Shown in pieces: positions 20,172 through 31,479 of a stretch of 64,000 nucleotides of DNA (positions within the stretch are counted from its first letter, which is position 1; each line of letters opens with the position of its first letter). The stretch lies in the NCBI RefSeq assembly GCF_024166365.1, contig NC_064824.1, positions 129,943,108 to 130,007,107 of the forward strand, read 5' to 3'. The DNA is from Elephas maximus indicus (taxonomy: Eukaryota; Chordata; Mammalia; Proboscidea; Elephantidae). The notes beneath the pieces were generated by a model that was not told where the DNA came from, searched no databases, and was given only the letters and a program-made list of their open reading frames with translations. A program made the position numbers and the translations under genes.

Positions 20172-20756
20172 TAACAGATTTGTTCGTTCTTTTGGCAGTC
20201 CGTGGTATATTCGATATTCTTTGCCAACACCACAATTCAAAGGCGTCAATTCTTCTTGGGTCTTCTTTATTCATTGTCCAGCTTTTGCATGCATATGAGG
20301 CGATTGAAAACACCATGGTTTGGGTCAGGCACACACTAGTCTTCAAGGTGACGTTTTTGCTTTTCAACACTTTAAGAAGTCTTTTGCAGCAGATTTGCCC
20401 ACTGCAATGTCTTTTGATTATTTGACTACAGCTTCCATGGGTGTTGATTGTGGATCCAAGTAAAATGAAATCCTTGACAACTTCAATCTTTTTTCCATTT
20501 ATCATGATGTTGCTCATTGGTCCAGTTGTGAGGATTTTTGTTTCTTTATGTTGAGGTATAATCCATACTGAAGGCTGTGGTCTTTGATCTTCACAATAAG
20601 TGCTTCAATCTTCAAGTCGTCTTTACTGTCAGCAAGCAAGGTTGTGTCATCTGTATAACGAAGGTTGTTAATGAGTCTTCCTCCAATCCTCATGCCCCGT
20701 TCTTCATATAGTCCAGCTTCTCAGATTATTTGTTCAGCATACAGATCAGTAAGTAA
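20172..20756 (-). mobile_element. RTE (BovB-like) LINE internal fragment
   Basis: Minus-strand open frame of 124 codons includes FELWCWQRISNIPRTAKR and VVKDFILLGSTINTHGS. It lacks the 3' tail, so it is cut at both ends, unusual for a LINE and suggesting later deletion. Confidence 0.85.
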
Positions 20757-20779
20757 TAGGAAACCTGAACTCTTCTTGC

Positions 20780-20975
20780 TACGCTAGGTTTTTATTGGCT
20801 AATTTTCAGAAGGACATTGCTAGGTCCTTCCTCCTAGTCTGTCTTAGTCTGGAAGCTCCACTGAAATCTGTCCACCATGGGTGACATGCTGGTATTTGAA
20901 ATACTAGTAGCATAGCTTCCAGCATCATAGCAACAAGCAAGCCACCAAACTGACAGATGGGTGATGTCTGTCACC
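20780..20975 (-). mobile_element. AfroSINE-related long variant
   Basis: 'ggctaattttcagaaggaca' matches the old AfroSINE body; it continues into a 'gtctgtcttagtctggaagc' segment absent from the other copies. Confidence 0.45.
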
Positions 20976-21775
20976 CAAGGAGATGTAATGTGAGAAATTA
21001 TGTGTATGAAGTTGCGGGAAGTGCTGAAGGAGCAGGCTCTAGGCTGACCTCCAGGTACGCATCCTAGGACACGACTGCAGAACAGGCCTTAAGGGAGTTG
21101 CTGCCTCGGCAGCAGCCAGAAAGAACAGGAATTGGTCAATTCAAACACACACCACCACAAGAACCACTGCCAATGTTGCTGAGCCTGCCGTCCACACCCT
21201 CAAGGCTAGTGACCAGACCCTGGCACGCTGAATCTGACTGCCGCCACTGCCGCTGCTTCTTTACTTCCCTGAAACTATTATCTGCACCCAGAAACGTTGC
21301 TGCAGAGCAGAAGCTGCAATGCCCCACGGTCTTTCTTATCAGCAGAAACAAAGCAGCAGGAAGATACCCCGCCCCTCATTCCTGTCTTCCATATCTCTTA
21401 AGCATTCGTCTAATTATTGCAATATCCAGACCCTAGATGCAGAAGATTCTGGTGAGTGTTGTTTTTCATCATTCCAGCCTCTGCTGTACAGAAAGGCACA
21501 GAAGGACATTGATGTGGATATTGAGCAAGACAATTCACCATAGCCCCCAGGGTGTTCTCATTTAAATTGTATGGAGAAGACTTTCTTTAGATTGTCCTGG
21601 GCAGTCATATACCCTATCCTATGAAAACGGTCTGAATTATGTTTGTAATTCCTACACTGTGACTCTGTAATGACAGATAACATCTTATATAAAAAAAAAA
21701 AAATTAGGCAAGTCAAAATAACTTGTTTAATTCAAATGAGGATGCCTCAAGGGTATTTAAAAAAAAAAAAAAAAG
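20976..21775. other. intergenic, nothing firmly recognised
   Basis: Includes open frames of up to 112 codons (21098-21436) with no known domain, and a poly(A) run at 21691-21703. It may contain an old repeat that I could not name. Confidence 0.35.
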
Positions 21776-21777
21776 TA

Positions 21778-22262
21778 GGACTACTCTGACAGGGCAAACA
21801 ACAGAGAAGCCCTGATAGAGCAGAACAGTGGGATGCAGACCTCAAATTCTCCTAAAAAGACCAGACTTGATGGTCTGACTGAGGCTGGAGGGACCCCAGA
21901 GGTCATGGCCCCCAGACCCTCTGCTAGCCCAAGACTGGAAACATTCCTGAAACCAACTCTTCAAACAGGGATTGGACTGGACTGTAAGACGGAAAATGAT
22001 ACTGGTGACGAGTGATCTTCTTGGCTCAAGTAGATGCACGAGACTATGTGGGCAGCTCCTGTCTGGAGGTGAGATGAGAAGGCAGAGGGGGATAGGAGCT
22101 GATTGAATGGTCACAGGGAATACAGGGTGGAGAGGAAGAGTGTGCTGTCTCATTAGGGAGAGAGCAGCTAGCAGTACATAGCAAGGTGTGTATAAGTTTT
22201 TGTATGAGAGACTGACCTGATTTGTAAACTTTGACTTAAAGCACAATAAAATTAAAAAAAAA
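21778..22262 (+). mobile_element. elephant-type L1 3' UTR, 5' truncated
   Basis: Blocks aaaaagaccagacttgatgg, caactcttcaaacagggatt and 'aaagcacaataaaattaaaa' define the 3' end with a short A tail. Related copies are at 33.8, 34.6 and 54.4 kb. Confidence 0.75.
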
Positions 22263-22725
22263 TGTTATCTTTGAAGGATGGGAGAGAGGGAATATATGAG
22301 AGAAAATGGCATCACAGCCAAATCATGTGTATGCCACTGGTACAAATAGGAGGTGGTTCTAAAGCCCTTGTGTTGTCCTCTCCCTTCCCCTATTGCTCCC
22401 CCTTCTGACCTGCTACATACCATGCCATTGATACTGTGAGAATTGTAGCCAATACCTGGCACTGAATTTGCTGAAACTCTGGCTCCAACTATCTTCTGCT
22501 GTTTTCTCAATCTCCTATGCCTGAAGTTCCATCCATGAGAGGTTCATATGACCTTAAGTAGCTCCCAACCATGCACTAAGTATGCCCGGGTACCCTTCAT
22601 AACTACCTGAGGAGAAATTCAAGTGATATGGATGCATACCAAACATCCACCCAACTTGTGTCAAGACACCCTCTTCTAATCACACTCCAGCCAAATCAAT
22701 ATCATTGGAACATGGGCTTACTATG
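22263..22725. other. intergenic, nothing recognised
   Basis: Unique-looking sequence, no feature seen. Confidence 0.45.
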
Positions 22726-22727
22726 GC

Positions 22728-23195
22728 AGACATAGCTAATCATCCATCAAAATCCATGCTTTTCCTTTCATACTAGAAAAGTGTCTGCCCAGCCAAGGAC
22801 TTCATTTCCCAGCCTCCCTTGCAGTTAACTAGGGCCATGTGACCACTTCAAACCAATTCAAAGTGAGGGGAAGTGGGATGTGTCATTTTTAAGCCAAGGA
22901 GTTTAGGAAGCCGTGGGCTTTGTCCATTCTCTTCTTTGCTACCTATAGATTGCAGACAATCAAGCTACCTTAGAAACCATGTGTTGAAGATGGTAGAGCT
23001 TCTATCAGCTCAGGTCTATGAATGACTGAGTGAAGCACATCTACCCCCACCCCTATTCCCTTCTGCCCACCTAGAACAGCTTCAATAGTTGACATCAACA
23101 ACTAAACCTCTATTGTGTTGAGGCACTATATGTTTTTCATGTCAGTTTGGTACAGTTGATAGCATCACCCTAACAAATATAGTGTATCCCTTGTC
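22728..23195 (+). repeat. old LTR-like interspersed repeat
   Basis: 'cttcatttcccagcctccct', 'aaaccatgtgttgaagatgg' and the AACAAATA-type end recall a widespread mammalian LTR family. Name not assigned. Confidence 0.4.
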
Positions 23196-23760
23196 TTCCT
23201 CTAAAAAACCTTCCAGAAGCTACCAAGATGCCTTGCCAAACATCAGCTCCACCACCTCCACCCCTCCTCAAAAACAATAACAACAAATCAAAACAAAGAC
23301 AGTGAAATACTATTTTTCCTAGCATTTTATTAATAAATTATATGTGGACAAATTAAAGAGTACTAGAAACTGTAAATTGTGTGCAGTATATAACCAATAT
23401 AAGCAGGAATGGAAGTAGAAAAGTTCCACAGGCAGAAAAGTAGATATTTTTTTAAAAAAAGAAAGGTATTAAAAAGCATTATTTCATTCCACTAAGCTGA
23501 TTATTGTGAGTTTTTGCACCTTCAGGAGGCATGTTGTGGCCTGTTTTAGTTGCAGTGGGGATTATGATTGATGGATCATATTGGATTGAGAGGTTTTAGT
23601 TTTTATTTTTTTGTTTTATATGAACAGGTTTTAATGCCCAGAATAGATTTCAAGAGAAATCTTATAAAAGGTATGGAAAGACTGTGAGTTTAGTTTTAGG
23701 AACTCAATCGACTCATATGCTGTTAAAGCTGAAAAGTTCCTTATAGATTCATAAGCCCAA
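23196..23760. other. 3' flank of the SCYGR-like gene, nothing recognised
   Basis: AT-rich. Minus-strand AATAAA hexamers occur near 23600 and 23326, but both are over 500 bp from the stop codon. Confidence 0.4.
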
Positions 23761-23764
23761 GTTT

Positions 23765-23860
23765 ACTATTTTATAGATGAGTAAACAAGGCTCAGGTAAG
23801 CTAAGTGACTTGTCTGTGGTCAGGCATCCCTGGCAGAGCACGGACTGGAATTTGAGCCTT
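23765..23860 (-). repeat. MIR fragment (ancient)
   Basis: tttatagatgagtaaacaag / gctcaggtaagctaagtgac is a typical MIR core. Confidence 0.55.
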
Positions 23861-23882
23861 TTGACTTCTAATCTAGCGTCTT

Positions 23883-24074
23883 TCTGTTATCCGTTTCACG
23901 GCGACTCCATGTCAGTCAGAGTAGAACTATGCTCCACAGGGTTTCAGTGGCTAATTTTTCGGAGGTAGATTGTCAGCCATTTCTTCCAAGGCACCCATGG
24001 GTGGACTCGAACCTCTAACCATTTGGTTAGCAGTCATGTGCATTAACCATTTAACCATTTGCAACACCTAGGAA
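23883..24074 (-). mobile_element. AfroSINE, old subfamily, in the 3' flank of the SCYGR-like gene
   Basis: Reverse copy with 'cagagtagaactatgctcca', 'ggtggactcgaacctctaac' and a degraded head. It ends only 77 bp past the stop codon of the SCYGR-like gene, so it probably lies in its 3' UTR. Confidence 0.75.
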
Positions 24075-24150
24075 CTAGAAAAGTTTAGAATGTCTAAAGG
24101 TCTAAGCACAGCAGTCAGCTTGGCCCCCAGCAGCACCACAGGCTGCCCCC

Positions 24151-24450
24151 CTAGCAGCAGCATTGCTTCTCCCAGCAGCCCTTCTGCTGGCAACAGCCCC
24201 TCCCGCAGCCACAGCCACACGAGCCACAGCTACAGGGGCGGCGGCAGCAGCAGACCACGGGGACACTGCAGCAGCCCCCACAGCAGCCGCAGCAGCAGGG
24301 GCAGCAGCCGGAGCAGCAGCCCACCCGGTAGTACCTGCAGGTGGTGCAGCTGCCACAGCCCCCGCCACAGCCACCACCGCGGCCGCCACCGGAGTCTCCA
24401 CCGCAGCCACCACCACAGCCACCGCCACAGCCCCCGCCACAGCAACCCAT
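24151..24450 (-). CDS. SCYGR-like small cysteine- and glycine-rich protein
   Basis: Single-exon gene of 99 codons plus TAG. The N-terminal third is a (GGGC)n-type repeat beginning MGCCGGGCGGGCGGGCGG and interrupted by D, S and R near residues 19-24. Then come GSCTTCRYYRVGCC (about 33-46), a CC/PCCCGCC block, CCSVPVVCCCRRP (about 60-72), GCGRGCCQQKGC and a terminal QCCC. This order matches the human SCYGR family (formerly KRTAP28, 2q36.3); which paralogue is not resolvable. ATG context is acaccATGG. A structural role in hair or cornified epithelium, through disulfide crosslinks, is inferred from resemblance to KRTAPs; no enzymatic motif is seen. Long open frames in other frames on both strands are codon-repeat shadows. 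Confidence 0.85.
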   Translation of the reverse strand: MGCCGGGCGGGCGGGCGGDSGGGRGGGCGGGCGSCTTCRYYRVGCCSGCCPCCCGCCGGCCSVPVVCCCRRPCSCGSCGCGCGRGCCQQKGCWEKQCCC

Positions 24451-24536
24451 GGTGTCAGGAGAGAGGACTCAGGTGAAGTGAGGAGAGAGGGGTCAGGAGG
24501 TGAGAGGGAGGTTTGATGCCTCCTTCCGCTGTGAGG

Positions 24537-24546
24537 CCCTTATATA
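24537..24546 (-). promoter_or_regulatory. TATA box of the SCYGR-like gene
   Basis: TATATAAGGG on the minus strand, 87-96 bp before the ATG, predicting a start site near 24507-24512 and a 5' UTR of about 60 bases. A strong TATA and short 5' UTR are typical of KRTAP-type single-exon genes. Confidence 0.65.
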
Positions 24547-24559
24547 CCATCTTAGGCTT

Positions 24560-24900
24560 GGACTTGACCCAGACACATGACTTGTTCCCTGTTGTTTATG
24601 TAAATTTCCTCAGGAGAATTTTACTGTGCTTTTACTTCCTTCCTAGAGGCTTTTGGCCTCATAAAATTTCTTATTTTAGCTCTGAATTTATTTATTTTAT
24701 AGGCATGTTTACAATAAAACTGTGGGTCTGAAATATTTTACTGTGATCTTTGTTTTCTGCACAACCATAAAGGCAATGAAAGTGTAACTCAAAGGGCTGG
24801 ATCTCAGCTGTAAGCACGATTTGAATTTTTACATCTAGCTGTTTTCATTTTTATTCAATGTCATCAGTGATCCTCTAAGAGATGATGTAAAGATGCACCT
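24560..24900. other. 5' flank of the SCYGR-like gene
   Basis: AT-rich, repeat-free as far as I can see. It would hold any proximal enhancer; no specific site is called. Confidence 0.4.
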
Positions 24901-25100
24901 CCAGTCCTGGGTGGTACAAACAGCTAATGCTCTTGACTGCTAACAGAAAGGCTGGAGGTTTGAGTCCACCCAGGGATACTTCGGAAGAAAGACCTGGCCA
25001 TCTACTTTTGAAAAACCAGCCACTGAAAGCCCTATAGAGCACAGTTCTGCTCTGACATACATGGGGTCGCCATGAGTCGGAGTCAACTCAGCAGCAACTG
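24901..25100 (+). mobile_element. AfroSINE, AGTCCTGGGTGG-headed subfamily
   Basis: Forward copy: agtcctgggtggtacaaac head, 'agaaagacctggccatctac' body, gtcggagtcaactcagcagc end. Confidence 0.85.
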
Positions 25101-25704
25101 TGAAAGAAATACCTTCTGAGGCTGAGGTCTCTCTGAATTAGAAGCCTGAAAATGAACATTTCCAAAATCTCCCATGTCCCAGATTCGAGGAGAAAGACGA
25201 ACAGTGTGTGGGGCCTTCCCCGCCCTTTTTCAGGCTTCCTGCTGTCCCTAGTTAGTGGTCACATTCTGCAAATGAAAAGAGAGATGGTGAGATGTCAAAA
25301 ATTAGCAAAAAGAGTTTTTTTCAAAATCTCAGGACTGAGTCCCAGAGACAGATCTGGAGCAGCTGGTGCTCTGAAGTCACGTGAACACCCATGTGCAGGA
25401 ACGAGTGCAGAATCATGCCTGCTCCTGTGCACTCCAGGGATGTAAACCACACTCTTTCCCTACACCACAGTGGCTCTCCACCAGGGGTGCATAAACAAAA
25501 TGACAGGACTAGTTCAAAAAACATATTCAATATTGTAATTTTGTCTTTGGAAAATTAAATATGTATTGCATTTGAAATAAAACAGAGAGCGAAGGACAAA
25601 TGGACCTTGTTTGCAAGCTGCAGACCCTAAAGGAGACTGCATTCTAGTGGGCGTATATGCATACACAGTAAATACGGTGCCACATGAGGAGCTCTGTTTT
25701 AGTG
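25101..25704. other. intergenic, nothing firmly recognised
   Basis: 'cagtggctctccaccagggg' near 25470 recalls a MER5-type hAT end but could not be extended. Confidence 0.35.
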
Positions 25705-27728
25705 GTGTATACTCGACCCAAACAAGAATAGATGTGAAGCATTGAACACTAATGACTGAAGACTAGATGAGTTGTGGGATAACATCAAGGCCATCATACC
25801 TGAAGAAAGCACAAGGTCGTTAAAAAGATGGGAAAGGAAAAGAAAACACCAAAATGGATGTCAGAAGAGACTCTGAATCTTGCTTTTGAACATAGACTAG
25901 CTAAGGCAAAAGGAAGAAATGATGAAGTAAAAGAACTAAACAGAAGGTTTCAAACGGCAGCTCGAAAAGACAACGTACAGTGTTATAATGAAATGCACAA
26001 AGACCTGGAATTAGAAGGCCAAAAGAGAACATGCTAGACATTTCTCAAGCTGAAAGAAATGAAGAAAATATTGAAACCTCGAGTTGCAATTTTGAAGGAT
26101 CTATGGGCAAAAAATTGAATGATGTGGAAGCATCAAAAGAAGGTGGAAGGAATACACAGAGTACTGTACCAAAAGGCACTGGTCGATGTTCACCCATTTC
26201 AGGAGGTAGCATATGATCAAGAACCAATGGTACTGAAGGAAGAAGTTCAAGCTGCACTGAAGACACTGGCAAAAAACAAGACTCCGTGAATTGGTGGAAT
26301 ACCAATTGAGACATTTCAACAAAAGGACGCAGCTCACTTGCCTATGCCAAGAAATTTGGAAGACAGCTACCTGGACTATCAGCTTGAAGAGATCCATGTA
26401 TGCACCCATTCCAAAGAAAGGTGATCCAACTGAATGCAGGAATTATCAAACAATATCACTAATATCACATGAAAGTAAAATTATGCTGAAGATATTTAAA
26501 AAATGGATGCAGCAGTACATTGACAGGAAACTGCCAGAAATTCAAGCAGGGTTCAAGAGAGGATGTGGAATGAAGGACATCATTGCCAATGTCAGATGGA
26601 TCTTAGCTGTCAGCAAAGGATACCAAAAAGATATTTACCTATGTTTTATTGACTATGCAAAGGCATTTGACTCTGTGGCTCATAACAAATTGTGGATAAC
26701 ATTGCAAAGACTGGAAATTCCAGAACACTTAATTGGGCTCCTGAGGAATCTGTACATAGACTAAGAAGCATTCATTCGAACAGAACAAGGGGATCCTGCA
26801 TGGTTTAAAATTAGGAAAAGTGTGTGTCAGGGTTGTATCCTCTCACCATACTTATTCAATCTGTATGCTGAGCAAATAATCCGAGAAGCTAGACTATATG
26901 AAGAAGAATGCAGCATCAGGATTGCAGAAAGACTCATTAACAGCCTCTGATACTCCAATGACACAACCTTGCTTGCTGAAAGTAAAGAGGCCTTGAAGCA
27001 CTTACTGATGAAGATCAAACACTAAGGCTGTCAGTATGGGTTACACCTCAACATAAAGGAAACAAAAATCTTCACAACTGGGCCAATAAGCAACATCATG
27101 ATAAACAGAGAAAAGATTGAAGTTGTCAAGGATTTCATTTTACTTGCATCCACAATCCATGCTCTTGGAAGCAGCAGTCAAGAAATCCAATGTCATACTG
27201 CGCTAGGCAAATTTGCTGCAAAAGACCTCTTTCAAGTGTTAAAAAGCACAGATGTCATTTTGAAGACTAAGGTGCCCCTGACCCAAACTGTGGGATTTTC
27301 AATCGCCTCACATGCATGCAAAAACTGGACAATGAATAAGGAGTACCAAAGAAGAATTGATGCCTTTGAATTATAGTGTTGGTGAAAAATATTGAATATC
27401 CCATGGGCTGCAGGTGAATGAACAAATCTGTCTTGGGAGAAGTACAGCCAAAGTGCTTCTTGGAAGCGTGGATGATGAGACTTCATCTCACGTACTTTGA
27501 ACATGTTATCAGGAGGGACTAGTCCCTGAAGAAGGGTATTATGCTTGGTAAAGTAGAAGGTCAGTGAAAAAGAGGAAGACCCTCAACAAGATGGATTGAC
27601 ATAGTGGCTGCAACAATGGGCTCAAACGTAGCAAAAATTGTGAGGATGGTGCAGGACCAGATAGTGTTTTGTTCTGTTGTAGAGTCGATATGATATGGAA
27701 CTTACTTGATGGCGTCTAACAACAACAC
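25705..27728 (+). mobile_element. RTE (BovB-like) LINE, about 2 kb of ORF2 plus tail
   Basis: Longest uninterrupted RTE piece. In order it holds the linker after the endonuclease, RT fingers (NYQTISLISHESKIMLKI), RT motif A (CFIDYAKAFDSV, near 26645-26680), the QGCILSPYLFNLYAE block, a C-terminal domain and the CAA tail. The YADD site has become YSND just after an in-frame stop, and other stops and frameshifts are present, so it is a dead copy. Confidence 0.9.
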
Positions 27729-28120
27729 CCAACACAATGGGCCTCCGTCCCAGAGGATGTCCCCACTGTAGTTGCTTTGTGAATAATCACAGGAGATTTC
27801 CATGCACTTGGTGCTATCCTTATATCTGGCCAAGAAGGGCCCCTGTCCTGGGCCCTGCTCCTTAGGGTCCATATATCACAAACATAGAAAAAATAAATGT
27901 ATGAAAGAGCACAAGGGCCTCTCTGCACTTAGGACCTAGAACACAGCCTGTAACCCTGAACATTTGCTGTTATGGCTAACACCTGTCAGGCCCAGAAAAT
28001 TCTTATGCATACCCCCTGCCCTGTGTCCTTAAAACAAGAGCTGGGTGCATCTGAACGTCATAGAAGCTGTGAGTCGATCGGGCACTACTTCAGAGTGTGG
28101 AGAAGATTTATGTGGTGGTT
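27729..28120. other. unidentified spacer between two RTE copies
   Basis: No gene seen. Part of it (about 27960-28060) has an LTR-like look, not confirmed. Confidence 0.3.
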
Positions 28121-28131
28121 AATACTTAGGT
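28121..28131. repeat. target-site duplication, left copy
   Basis: AATACTTAGGT; an identical 11-mer occurs at 31627-31637, immediately after the RTE tail. Confidence 0.8.
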
Positions 28132-29370
28132 TTTCTGACTTCAAGTCATTACACATTTCATTATAATACTTTACTTTTTCTTCTCAAGCCACCCTTTGAA
28201 ATATTCTGTTCAACTCTTTTATTTCTTCCTTCACTTTAGCTACTCTACATTCAAGAGCAAGTTTCAGAGTTTCTTCTGACATCCATTCTGGCGTTTTCTT
28301 TCTTTCCTGTCTTTTTAATAACCTCTTGCTTTCTTCATGTATGATGTCCTTGATGTCATTCCACAACTCGTCTGGTCTTCGGTCATTAGTGTTCAATGTG
28401 TCAAATCAATTCTTGAGTTGGTCTCTAAATTCAGGTGGGATGTACTGAAGGTTGTATTTTGGATCTTGTGAACTTGCTTTATCTTCATTTTCAACTTGAA
28501 CTTACACATGAGCAATTTATGGTCTGTTCCATAGTTGGCCCCTGGCCTTGTTCTGACTGATAATATTGAGTTTTCCATCATCTCTTTCCACAGATGTAGT
28601 TGATTTGATTCCTGTGTGTTCCATCTGGCGAGGTCCACATGTTTAGTTGCCATTTTTGTTGTTGAAAAAAAGTATTTGCAATGAAGAAGTTGTTGGTCTT
28701 GCAAAATTCTATCATGTGATCTCCACCGTCATCTCTATCACCAAGGCCAGCTTTTCCAACTACTGCTCCTTCGTCTTCTTTTCCAGTTTTCACATCCCAA
28801 TCACCAGTAATTATCAATGCATCTTGAGTGCATGTTTGATCTATTTCAGACTGCAGAAATTGGTAAAAATCTTCAATTTCTTCACCTTTGGCCTTAGTGG
28901 TTGGTGTGTAAATTTGAGTAATAGTTGTATTAACTGGTCTCCCTTGTAGCCGTATGTATATTAACCTATTACTGACAGCATTGTACTTCAGGATAGATCT
29001 TGAATTTTTTTTTTTTTTTTGCAAATGAATGCAACACCATTCCTCTACAATTTGTCATTCCTGGCATAGTAGACCATATGACTGTCCAATTCAGAATGGC
29101 CAATACCAGTCCATTTCAACTCACTAATGTCTAGGATATCGATGTTTATGCATTCCATTTCATTTTTCACAACTTGCAGTTTTCCTAGATTAATACTTTT
29201 TACATTCCACATACCTATTACTAATGGATATATGCAGCTATTTCTTCTCATTTTGAGCTGTGCCACATAAGCAAATGAAGGTCCTAAAAGCTTGACTCCA
29301 TCTGCATATTAAGGTCAGCTCCACTTTGAGTAGGCAGCTCTTCCCCAGTCGTATTTTTAGTGCCTTCCAA
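28132..29370 (-). mobile_element. RTE LINE, inverted 5' segment (endonuclease part)
   Basis: Read on the minus strand it encodes the APE-like endonuclease start (VIGMWNVKSINLGKLQVV, ILDISELKWTGIG), GDWDVKTG, SPDGTHRNQINYI (the usual D of IDYI is N) and TDHKLL, then the linker as far as a point near 28132. The next element bases continue on the plus strand at 29371, so both segments belong to one copy. Confidence 0.9.
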
Positions 29371-30940
29371 CCAAAAGGGAAGAACATGCTGGGGTATTTC
29401 TCAAGTTGAAAGAATTGAAGAAAAAATTCAAGCCTCAAGTTGCAATATTGAAGGATTCTATGAGGAAAACATTAAACGACACAGGAAACATCAAAAAAAG
29501 ATGGAAGGAATACAGAGTCACTATACCAAAACAAAAACAAAAAACTGGACAAACATTCAACCATTTCAGGAGGTAGCGTATGACCAAGAACCCATGGTAC
29601 TGAAGGGAGAAATCCAAGCTACACTGAAGTCATTTGCAAAAATAAGGCTCCAGGAATTGAAGGAATATCAGTTGAGACGTTTCAACAAACCAATGCAGCT
29701 CACTTGCCTATGCCAAGAAATTTGGAAGACAGCTACCTGGCCAATTGACTGGAAGAGATCCATATTTGTGCCCATTCCAAAGAAAGGCAATCCAATAGAA
29801 TGTGAAAACTATTGAACAATATCATTAATATCACACGCAAGTAAAATTAGGCCAAAGATCATTCAGTAAAGACTGCAGCAGTGTATCGACAGAGAACTGC
29901 CAGAAATTCAAGCCAGATTCAGAAGAGGACATGGATCAAGAGATATCCTTGCTGATGTCAGATGGGTCCTAGCTGAAAGCAGAGAATACCAGAAAGATGT
30001 TTATTTGCGTTTTATTGACTATGCAAAGGCATCGACTGTGTGGATCATAACAAATTATGGATAACATTGCAAAGAATAGGAATTCCAGAACAATTAATTG
30101 TGCTCACGTGGAACCTGTACATAGACCAAGAAGCAGTTGTTCCAACAGAACAAGGGGATGCTGCGTGGTTTAAAATCAGGAAAGTTGTGCATCAGGGTTG
30201 TATTTCTTCACCATACTGATTCAATCTGTATACTGAGCAAATAATCTGAGAAGCTGGACTATATGAAGAAGAATGGGGCATCAGGATTGGAGGAAGACTA
30301 ATTAACAACCTGCAACATGCAGATGGCACAACCTGGCTTGCTGAAAGTGAAGAGAACTTGAAGCACTTACTGATGAAAAATCAAAGACCAGAGCCTTCAG
30401 CAGGGATTATAACTCAACATAAAGAAAACACAAATCCTCACAACTGGACCAGTAAGCAACATCATGATGAACAAAGGTTGAAGTTGTCAAGGATTTCATT
30501 TTACCTGGATCCACAATCAACACCCATGGAAGCAGCAGTCAAGAGATTAAAACATGAATTGCATTTGGCCTATCTTCTGTAAAAAAACCTCTTTAAAGTG
30601 TTAAAAAGGAAAGATGTCACTTTGAGGACTAATGTGTGCCCAACCCAAGCCATGGAATTTTCAACCTCTTCATATGTATGCGAAAGCTGTACAATGAATA
30701 AGGAAGACAGAACCAGAACTGATGCCTTTGAATTATGGTGTTGGCAAAAATATTGAATATACCATAGACTGCCAAAAGAATGAACAAATTTGTCTTGGAA
30801 GAAGTACAGCCAGACTGCTCCTTAGAGGCAAGGATGGAGAGACTTCGTCTCATGTACTTTGGACAGATTGTCAGGAGGGATCAGTCCCTGGAGAAGGGCA
30901 TCGTGCTTGGTAAAGTAGACAAAGAAAAGAGGAAGACCCT
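29371..30940 (+). mobile_element. RTE LINE, sense 3' segment, part 1
   Basis: Begins ccaaaagggaagaacatgc, just where the inverted segment stops in element coordinates, and runs through a degenerate RT domain. The palm motif FIDYAKAFD has lost a base, and YADD reads HADG. It is cut at 30940 by an LTR insertion. Confidence 0.9.
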
Positions 30941-31479
30941 TGTCTTAGGCTGGGTTCTCTAGAGGAGCAAAACCAGTAAAGCATATAAATATATATATAT
31001 AGAGAGAGAGAGATTTATATCAAGGAAACTGCTCACGAGATTGTAGAGGCTGGAACGGCCCAAGTCCATAGATCAGGATAGAGGTTTCTCCTGATTCACA
31101 TAGCTGTTGGGGCTGGTGAACCCAAGATCCACATGTTGGAGAGCGGGGCTCTTGCTCACAGGCTGTGAATATAGATGAATTCCAAAATCAGCAGGCAAGA
31201 CTGAAAGGCTTCTCCTGATTCACGTAGGTGCAGGGGCTGGCGAACTCAAGATTCGCAGGCGGGAGAGCAGGAGCCAGATGCAGGATCCAGAAAAAAAAAA
31301 AAAAACAGAGCAGGCAAAAAAGCTAGAAAGTCCGCTTACATCCAGATGCAGGCCACGCACCCAAGGAAACTCCCTTTAACTGATTGGCTACTCACAGCAG
31401 ATCCCATCATGAGGGTGATCACATATAAGTGCTGAGAATCATGTTCCAGCCAACGTGACGCACAATCTTAACCATCACA
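30941..31479 (-). mobile_element. solo LTR, ERVL (MLT2-like), inserted in the RTE
   Basis: 539 bp, TGTCTTAGGCTGGG ... AACCATCACA, flanked by perfect 5-bp duplications ACCCT (30936-30940 and 31480-31484). It contains a (TA)n(GA)n run at 30983-31012 and an A-run near 31290. No internal viral genes remain. Confidence 0.8.

Noticed and set aside
24090-24516. Ser/Pro/His-rich and Ala/Thr-rich plus-strand proteins, and Ala/Val-rich and Trp/Leu-rich minus-strand proteins
   Set aside because: They are other-frame readings of the Cys/Gly codon repeat of the SCYGR-like gene, with no promoter or family match.
26291-26764. Reverse transcriptase open frame as a host or active gene
   Set aside because: It is part of a decayed RTE LINE; the frame stops before the catalytic YADD site, which is itself mutated.
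28578-29266. Endonuclease-like frames as a DNA-repair gene
   Set aside because: They match the RTE ORF2 endonuclease, are broken by frameshifts and lie within a flanked LINE insertion.
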